Positions 6,673 to 12,157 of a stretch of 12,157 nt of DNA are shown piece by piece. Each line of letters starts with the position of its first letter. Positions within the stretch are counted from its first letter, which is position 1. This DNA is from Rhizobium sp. Q54 (lineage in GTDB: Bacteria > Pseudomonadota > Alphaproteobacteria > Rickettsiales > UBA1997). The position numbers and the translations under genes were made by a program. The stretch is from contig CAMBFP010000024.1 of NCBI GenBank assembly GCA_945865745.1, forward strand, positions 1 to 12,157, read 5' to 3'. Below the pieces are notes generated by a model, which saw nothing but the letters and a program-made list of their open reading frames with translations, had not been told where the DNA came from and searched no databases.

Positions 6673-7956
6673 AATTTTGAGCACTGTGCTCAAAATCTTT
6701 TCTGCGAGTAATTTTGCTAATTCAGACTTAGAAATTTTCCCCAAATCTTCGCTTTTATTTTTGCTGACAAACATTGCCTTCGTCTCGCCAGAACCAAAAA
6801 TTTCTCCCGACTCAATGTCGTTGGCAACAATCAAATCGCAGTTCTTCTTTTTCAATTTTTCACGCGCGTATTTCTCGAGATTTGAGCTCTCGGCAGCAAA
6901 GCCAATTACTAGCTCTGGGCGTTTTTTAGAATTGCCAACAAACTCCAAAATATCCGGATTTTTTTCGAGCTCGATTGTCAGATTTTTTTCTGAATTTTTT
7001 TTAATTTTCTGAGCCGAGAAACTTTTTACTTTAAAATCGGCAACCGCTGCGCAACCAATAAATACTTGGGTTTTTGCGAGATTGCCCTTCACCGCTTCAA
7101 ACATTTCTTCTGCAGTTTTTACGCGGATTATTTTTTCTTTCGGCAGAAAAATTGTCTCACGAATATTGCCCGCAACCATTGTTACATCTGCTCCCATCTC
7201 GTTTAGAACCTTAGCAATTTCAATTGCTTGCTTGCCCGAAGAATGATTGCCAATGAAGCGAACTGGGTCAATTGGCTCGATCGTGGATCCGCCCGTAATC
7301 AGAATTCGTCGACCCTTCAAGCGATTTTGATTTTCAAAAAAGTCGCAAATTTTTTCACAAATTTTTTCCGGCGCCGCCATTTTTCCAACACCAAGTTCGC
7401 CACAAGCAAGAATGTCTACTTCGGGATCAACCATTGCCACACCTGACTCAACAAGAGTCTGTAAATTTCTCTGAGTCTGCGCATTCTCCCACATTTTTTC
7501 ATTCATTGCGGGCGCTAGAATAATTTTTTTATTCGCCGCAAGAATCACCGAAGAAGCCAAATCTGAAGCGTAACCATTCGCTAATTTCGCAATAAAATCC
7601 GCTGTCGCTGGTGCAACAACAATCAAGTCTGCCTGGCGCGAGAGCTGAATGTGAGAGATTCCGGTCGCATCCTCATCCGAAAAAATTTCTGTGTGTGTTT
7701 TATTTCCCGACAGACTCGAAACCAAAAGCGGCGTAATAAATTTCTGCGCCGATTCGGTTAAAATGCAGGTAACTTCGTAAGATTTTTCCCCGGTAGATTT
7801 TTCCCTGGAAGATTTTTCCCCGGTAGATTTTTCCCTGGAAGATTTTTCCTTGGGAGATTTCTTCCCAGAAGATTTTTTCTTCAGCAAGCGCAGCAAATCC
7901 ATCGACTTGTAAGCAGCAACCGAGCCAGTGATTACGAGGAGGATTTTTTTATTCAT
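6664..7956 (-). CDS. coaBC: CoaBC: phosphopantothenoylcysteine decarboxylase / phosphopantothenate-cysteine ligase
   Basis: CoaBC is the bifunctional cytoplasmic enzyme that joins cysteine to 4'-phosphopantothenate (CoaB) and decarboxylates the product with FMN (CoaC) in coenzyme A synthesis. The CoaC half shows ILLVITGSVAAYKS, the catalytic His in GISHIQLSR, VAPATADFIAKLANGYASD, APAMNEKMW and the Cys of LACGELGVGKM. The CoaB half shows ILITGGSTIEPIDPVRFIGN, HSSGKQA, GCAAVADF, KIKK, ELEKNPDIL, GFAAES and IVANDI. All key motifs are intact, so it should be active. At 430 residues it is slightly long because a Lys/Ser/Glu-rich loop of about 30 residues, encoded by 15-bp repeats, is inserted after the first beta-alpha unit. 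The ATG lies 2 bp after the stop of the large upstream gene. There is no clear ribosome-binding site, which suggests translational coupling or reuse of the upstream transcript. Confidence 0.95.
   Translation of the reverse strand: MNKKILLVITGSVAAYKSMDLLRLLKKKSSGKKSPKEKSSREKSTGEKSSREKSTGEKSYEVTCILTESAQKFITPLLVSSLSGNKTHTEIFSDEDATGISHIQLSRQADLIVVAPATADFIAKLANGYASDLASSVILAANKKIILAPAMNEKMWENAQTQRNLQTLVESGVAMVDPEVDILACGELGVGKMAAPEKICEKICDFFENQNRLKGRRILITGGSTIEPIDPVRFIGNHSSGKQAIEIAKVLNEMGADVTMVAGNIRETIFLPKEKIIRVKTAEEMFEAVKGNLAKTQVFIGCAAVADFKVKSFSAQKIKKNSEKNLTIELEKNPDILEFVGNSKKRPELVIGFAAESSNLEKYAREKLKKKNCDLIVANDIESGEIFGSGETKAMFVSKNKSEDLGKISKSELAKLLAEKILSTVLKITF
7781..7885. repeat. 15-bp in-frame tandem repeat inside coaBC
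   Basis: Seven 15-bp units start with GATTT at 7781, 7796, 7811, 7826, 7841, 7856 and 7871. The 30-bp pairs at 7781-7810 and 7811-7840 are identical, pointing to recent expansion. In CoaBC they encode pentapeptides such as EKSTG and EKSSR, a basic, polar loop between the first helix and second strand of the flavoprotein domain. Because the unit is a multiple of three, length changes would not break the gene. Confidence 0.92.
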
Positions 7957-7958
7957 TC

Positions 7959-10900
7959 TTAACGAGGTTTGGAAAGGTCGCCGACGACGATACGAGATGC
8001 CGAGGTTAGAGCGACGGAAGTTTTTGGCACTAAGGAAGTGCTTGGCACTGCTCGGTAAATATTTAAAACTTCGAGGGCTTCCTTACCAATTTTCTTCGCC
8101 TCTTTTCCCCCGCTTACTTTGTAGCCCTCTTCCTTTTTATAATAATTCATCAGCTCTTTTCTGAAATCTTCACTCTTAATTCGCACTTCAAGACTCCCAG
8201 ACTCTTTGACGACTTCGACAAATTTGTTTTCGCCCGCCCTTATCAAAAGCGAAGCATCGTCCCCGGTTTTACTATCTTTTAAATCTAGCGTAATCTCACC
8301 ACCAGATTTCGCCTTCATTCCTTCGATTTCGATCTCGATTTCGGTCTCACTTTCTAAATTGGGAGACCCTTCGCCTTCATCACCAAGATCTGGTTCTTCA
8401 TCTTCTAAACCACCAATATCTTCGCCATCCTTTTCTTCAGCCTTTCTAGAAGAGCCTTCAAGCAAAATTTTTGTTAATTCTTCATCTTCACCTTCTAAAC
8501 AAATCTCCAATGCCTTGCTTAAAAAACCCTTATCCCGCCTTGCGTGAGGAAGCAATTCTAATACAGTTTCTACATTTTTTTCTGCAATCGCTTTTAAACA
8601 AAGCTCTGCAAAGTCTATAAATTTTAAAGGGCTTGCTCCTTCTGGAACGAAGATTCCGGATAAAATTTCAAATCCATCCTCTCTAAATTCACCCCTATCT
8701 GAAGTGATACTATCGATAACTTTCAGAGCATCGTCCCTGAATGTTTCTTCACTAAAAAGTGCCTCAAGACTAAAAATCTTTTCTATTTTTCCCGTATCTT
8801 CATCGGCGGCAAATTTAGCGACCAATTCATCCAGATATCTTGCGCCTGCATTTTTGTATGCTTTTTCAATCGTTGGCATTTCCATACCTAGAAGACTATC
8901 ATTTGCACTCTCTCTAACTTCAACTGGCATATCTTTTAGTAATATCATCAAGGATCTGAGACTCGATTCACCAGCTTCACATTCAAGAATTGCACTAACC
9001 AAACTAGCTGGTCCTAGATCACTTTCCCTTTCCTTCGGAGCTCCATCCGGTCCAGGTTTTTTAAAACCCTCTGAAGCTGGGGATGAATCGAGGCCTTCAC
9101 CCTCAACTAGAGAAAGAGTGTTGCCGTGCAAAGATGTCATAGAAAGAAGAAAGGCGAAGGCGCCATTTGCCCAACATTGATTTCCGGCATTTGCCGCGCC
9201 ACTTCTTTGACTTCCCGGAAGAGGGGTTCTGTAGCTTCCTGGATCATCTCCCAGTGGCGTATATTTAACTACATAGGCATCTTTCATCGCTTCTTTCAAA
9301 TCCTCGTCTTCAACCAGATTCCTCCAGCTATCATTGTAGCAATACCATTTTTTATCCGATTCTTTGACGTAAGTAACATAATGACCGCCTCCGGCCCCTC
9401 CATAATGACGAATAAAAGAAGTGGCTTCGTATTTCTGCTTTTCTTCGGATCCTTCAACCGCGAATTCTACATTATCTAGCTCCACCTGATCTGTTATCTT
9501 TTCTGCCTCCTTCTTACCCTTCTTTTCATTGCGTTTTAGCGCCATGACAATCTCGGCATTTCTATTGAAAACAGATGGGGTAAGCGTTTTTGTCGCAGGT
9601 GTTTTTTTACCACCAATAGTCAGCCACTCTTCTTCTTGCATAGCTTCACTTTTACAAAATCCATTCAGCAATGCGCTTAACTTTAATGGATCCTCGCCTT
9701 TCACCTGTCTCTCAGAAAAGACTATATCCAATTTTGAATCCAAGGTGATCGTTTCGCTTTTGTATTCAACCCCTGTCTCTGAAGATTTAACCAAAGAAGA
9801 AAGGCGAACCTTATTTTGAGCTGGCAACAAATAATCTAGAGCAACATTCAAGAATTCTGTCGTATCAAGTTGAACCGTAGCATCAGCTAAATCTTTCATT
9901 ACATCAGGCGGCAAAACAGCTTGAGCAAAGGCATCGCGGCATTTTGCTTTATTTGCGATCATAGCCTTATCACCTAACACATCCGCTTTGAATGATTGAT
10001 GTATCGCGCGCGCAAATGTAACCTCAGCTTTTTTTGTCTTTTCTTGCTCTTTAATAAAAAAACCAATACGTCTTTTGGCCTGAGCATCGGGGACTAAATC
10101 AAGCGGCGCTTTACCTTCATCATTTTTTTCTAAGATATCTGATCCATTAGCAACGCAAATTGAAATGAGATCGAAACGGTTATTTTTACATGCCGCAAAA
10201 AGCAGCTTTTTGCGAAGCTCATGATCTATTACCAGATTTGCTTCTGCAGTGACAGTTGCGGAATCTTCCGGTTTACTGCGAAGCATCTTTTTTAAAAGTT
10301 TAGATTCAGCAGCATCGGCTTCAGCTGCAGGAACTTCCTTCTCTTTTAAAGGTTCGGCGGTAGGCGGCGCCTTAACTCCTTCTGCTTTGGCCTTAGGAGT
10401 CAGCTTAACTTCGATATAATCCCGATTCTCTCTCCAACCACGCTTCGGCTCTACTGTGCCCTTCCATTTTCCTAACAACCCTTCTTTAACAATAGTATCA
10501 AGACTCATTTCTAAACCAACCATCTCATCAACACGTTCAAAAATTTTTCCGACGTAATCTCTTTTATCCGAATCTATTCCACAAAATTCTATTTCAACAT
10601 TAGCGATTCTTGCTGCCAAATATTGCATCGCGATTGAAAATTCTGGAGAATTGCTAAAAGCGCCAGCGCCAAGCAATCCGGTTTTAATTTTACAGGTTTT
10701 TCCTTCCGCATCCGCAACCTTCTTTGCCAATTGAAACCCAGCAAGGGCGTTATTGAATAAAGCTTTTATACTTTTTTCAGTGTCTGATCCACGCCCTCCT
10801 TTTAATGAATCTGCAGCAATGGCTAATTCATTAAAGGTGGTGAATGGACTATCTGACCCTCTTATCATTTCACTAAGCGGAACATCCCATTGTCGATCAT

Positions 10901-12157
10901 CTCTGCCGTAAGGAAGTTTCAACTCATCAAAATCTTTAATTTGGCCAACAATAACTACTGGAGTCGGTTTATCTTTGATTCCTTTCGATCTTGTCTCGAG
11001 CCCTAGAGCAGAATTATTTGCCGTAAGAATTGACGCCGTAGTAGATAGAACATTTTTTCTTTCTTCTTGAACAAACCCATTTCCAAAAGTTCCTCCGCCA
11101 TATTCTGAGCTAGCAAAATTTACCTGGAACACCATCTCTCTATCCGAACCCTCTTTTTCCCATTTTATTAGATTGCTTGTAACTGTCTTTTTTGTCTTGG
11201 AGACATTGGCGGATATTTCTTTTGTCGCATTAAATTCATAATCATCTTTTTTATAAATTTTTATCTCTTGTTCACCAAAAGCTTTTTTTAGACCAGGAAT
11301 TCCGGCTTCCATCTTCTCAAGAAAGTCTTTCTTTGCATCGCGAGGTTTTCCTGCGTTGGTTCTTAAATTACGTTTTGCCTCCCTCCATAAACCTATATAT
11401 GATGCTTCATCACCGAGAAGGTCTTTTATTTTTATTTCATGAGCAGGAATGAGATCTTGAGATGGTTTCAACTCACTTTTCTTAGGCCCCTCCTTCTTCT
11501 CAAGTTTTGGGGCGGAAGCTGGCGGAGTTTCTAATTTCGACCCATCTTTAATGGCCGTCTTAGTTAGTTTCGCCACAGCACCCACTAAACACGGGTGACC
11601 AAGATAAACCTTAACCTTCACCATAGCTGGTTCTTCTTCGGCGGCAAGCCAACCTTTCATCATCCATTCGGCAATTTCTTCTGGTGAATGATCGCCGCTG
11701 TAAATGCCTCCAGAATATAAGGGCAGGCACAACTCTGTAATTCCCTTCTCACTAAGCTGAGTTCTAAACTTTTTTCCAAAAGCGGTCATTAACCTCTCTG
11801 CTTCAGGAGCTTCGATTTTCTTCTCTTTAGTATTTCTAAGATCTGGCGATGCAGAGTAGAGAATTTTCTGAACTTGAGAACCTTGTTTAAAACCCTCAAT
11901 CTCAGTAAGATCAAGCAATTGGACAGTGCCGATTGCTTTTTCAGCGCCTTCTACTTCTTTGGGCCCTTTAGCTAATTCTGCATTGGCCAGACCCAACACA
12001 TTACCTCTCATTTCTCTCAAATAGACTTCCATCTTACCATTCATGCCTTCGCCAGCAATCTGCCAAAACATACCAGGACTGACTGATCCAGCTAATGCTA
12101 CCGGCACTTCTTTTAAAACATCTTTTTCTGGATAATCTTCCGGCGGGGAAATAAAGT
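7959..12157 (-). CDS. Giant macro/PARG/ankyrin-like/USP-like protein, 5' end outside window; candidate host-directed effector
   Basis: The frame is open from base 12155 to a TAA at 7961-7959, 1,398 visible codons. A GTG at 12107 is a possible start but lies inside open frame and inside the first domain. Residues below count from that GTG. (1) To about 175, a macro-like domain: GMFWQIAGEG, then the Gly loop PLYSGGIYSGDHSPEEIAEW. (2) About 225-515, a PARG-type macro domain: VNFASSEYGGGTFGNGFVQE carries GGG-X7-QEE (E348/E349), and TGLLGAGAFSNSPEF matches the PARG TGxWGCGAF loop. (3) About 630-690, one or two ankyrin-like units. (4) About 695-1000, a USP (C19) domain with DTTEFL (748-753), LKRN (857), HYGGAGGGHYVTYV with His909, WYCYNDS with N925/D926, KDAYVVKY and then NAGNQCWANGAFAFL with Cys978. 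The Cys box comes last, the reverse of known USPs. (5) A helical region, acidic spacer (1221-1262) and mixed tail ending DLSKPR. There is no signal peptide in view. Removal of PAR and ubiquitin from host proteins is inferred. Confidence 0.85.
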   Translation of the reverse strand, partial: FISPPEDYPEKDVLKEVPVALAGSVSPGMFWQIAGEGMNGKMEVYLREMRGNVLGLANAELAKGPKEVEGAEKAIGTVQLLDLTEIEGFKQGSQVQKILYSASPDLRNTKEKKIEAPEAERLMTAFGKKFRTQLSEKGITELCLPLYSGGIYSGDHSPEEIAEWMMKGWLAAEEEPAMVKVKVYLGHPCLVGAVAKLTKTAIKDGSKLETPPASAPKLEKKEGPKKSELKPSQDLIPAHEIKIKDLLGDEASYIGLWREAKRNLRTNAGKPRDAKKDFLEKMEAGIPGLKKAFGEQEIKIYKKDDYEFNATKEISANVSKTKKTVTSNLIKWEKEGSDREMVFQVNFASSEYGGGTFGNGFVQEERKNVLSTTASILTANNSALGLETRSKGIKDKPTPVVIVGQIKDFDELKLPYGRDDRQWDVPLSEMIRGSDSPFTTFNELAIAADSLKGGRGSDTEKSIKALFNNALAGFQLAKKVADAEGKTCKIKTGLLGAGAFSNSPEFSIAMQYLAARIANVEIEFCGIDSDKRDYVGKIFERVDEMVGLEMSLDTIVKEGLLGKWKGTVEPKRGWRENRDYIEVKLTPKAKAEGVKAPPTAEPLKEKEVPAAEADAAESKLLKKMLRSKPEDSATVTAEANLVIDHELRKKLLFAACKNNRFDLISICVANGSDILEKNDEGKAPLDLVPDAQAKRRIGFFIKEQEKTKKAEVTFARAIHQSFKADVLGDKAMIANKAKCRDAFAQAVLPPDVMKDLADATVQLDTTEFLNVALDYLLPAQNKVRLSSLVKSSETGVEYKSETITLDSKLDIVFSERQVKGEDPLKLSALLNGFCKSEAMQEEEWLTIGGKKTPATKTLTPSVFNRNAEIVMALKRNEKKGKKEAEKITDQVELDNVEFAVEGSEEKQKYEATSFIRHYGGAGGGHYVTYVKESDKKWYCYNDSWRNLVEDEDLKEAMKDAYVVKYTPLGDDPGSYRTPLPGSQRSGAANAGNQCWANGAFAFLLSMTSLHGNTLSLVEGEGLDSSPASEGFKKPGPDGAPKERESDLGPASLVSAILECEAGESSLRSLMILLKDMPVEVRESANDSLLGMEMPTIEKAYKNAGARYLDELVAKFAADEDTGKIEKIFSLEALFSEETFRDDALKVIDSITSDRGEFREDGFEILSGIFVPEGASPLKFIDFAELCLKAIAEKNVETVLELLPHARRDKGFLSKALEICLEGEDEELTKILLEGSSRKAEEKDGEDIGGLEDEEPDLGDEGEGSPNLESETEIEIEIEGMKAKSGGEITLDLKDSKTGDDASLLIRAGENKFVEVVKESGSLEVRIKSEDFRKELMNYYKKEEGYKVSGGKEAKKIGKEALEVLNIYRAVPSTSLVPKTSVALTSASRIVVGDLSKPR

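Noticed and set aside
8206..9819. Several plus-strand frames of 96-158 codons opposite the giant gene
   Set aside because: Their Ser/Phe-rich translations are what antisense of Glu/Lys/Ala-rich coding gives; the minus strand has continuous recognisable domains.
9936..9941. Alternative USP Cys box around C723 before the DTTEFL motif
   Set aside because: The context ANKAKCRDAFAQ lacks the GNxC(W/Y/F)xN pattern, while Cys978 has it complete.
12105..12107. GTG as the start codon of the giant protein
   Set aside because: The same frame stays open for 16 more codons to the window edge and the GTG falls inside a domain-like sequence, without a ribosome-binding site.

Overview
This window looks like part of the chromosome of an AT-leaning, host-associated alphaproteobacterium, most probably Rickettsiales-like. 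That is inferred from four things. A lone virB8-virB9 pair sits among housekeeping genes, which is typical of the scattered type IV secretion (rvh/T4SS) genes of that order. There is a membrane-anchored retropepsin-like protease of the type known in Rickettsia as APRc. A very large multidomain protein carries eukaryote-directed domains. Clear Shine-Dalgarno sites are scarce. The taxonomy is not proven by anything in the window.

Left part (1-3808). lon, minus strand, runs off the left edge; its N-terminal domain and most of its AAA+ module are visible. rmuC is divergent from it and is followed tail-to-tail by rodA on the minus strand. Middle (3809-6053). A short divergent region with an inverted repeat leads into virB8 and virB9 on the plus strand, 2 bp apart. 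virB9 overlaps tail-to-tail by 8 bp with a minus-strand retropepsin-like aspartic protease.

Repeat-rich gap (6054-6663). These 610 bp hold a diverged tandem duplication of the whole interval between the protease gene and coaBC, with pieces of both genes at its ends. Each unit contains a long, nearly perfect hairpin. Unit 1 also carries an expanded C/A-rich hexanucleotide array and extra 24-25 bp repeats. The same genome tendency appears inside coaBC, where a 15-bp repeat adds a Lys/Glu/Ser-rich loop.

Right part (6664-12157). coaBC lies 2 bp downstream of a giant minus-strand gene that is still open at the right edge, so its true start is outside the window. The visible 1,398 codons encode, in order: a macro-like domain, a PARG-type macro domain with an intact GGG-X7-QEE signature, an ankyrin-like segment, a ubiquitin-specific-protease (USP, C19) catalytic domain, a helical region, an acidic spacer and a basic C-terminal tail. 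The USP motifs occur in the order DxxEFL box, His box, Cys box. In normal USPs the Cys box comes first, so the domain appears circularly permuted. A protein able to remove both poly-ADP-ribose and ubiquitin would make sense as an effector acting in a eukaryotic host cell. The nearby T4SS components offer a possible delivery route, but secretion is inference. This gene is the most interesting object in the window.
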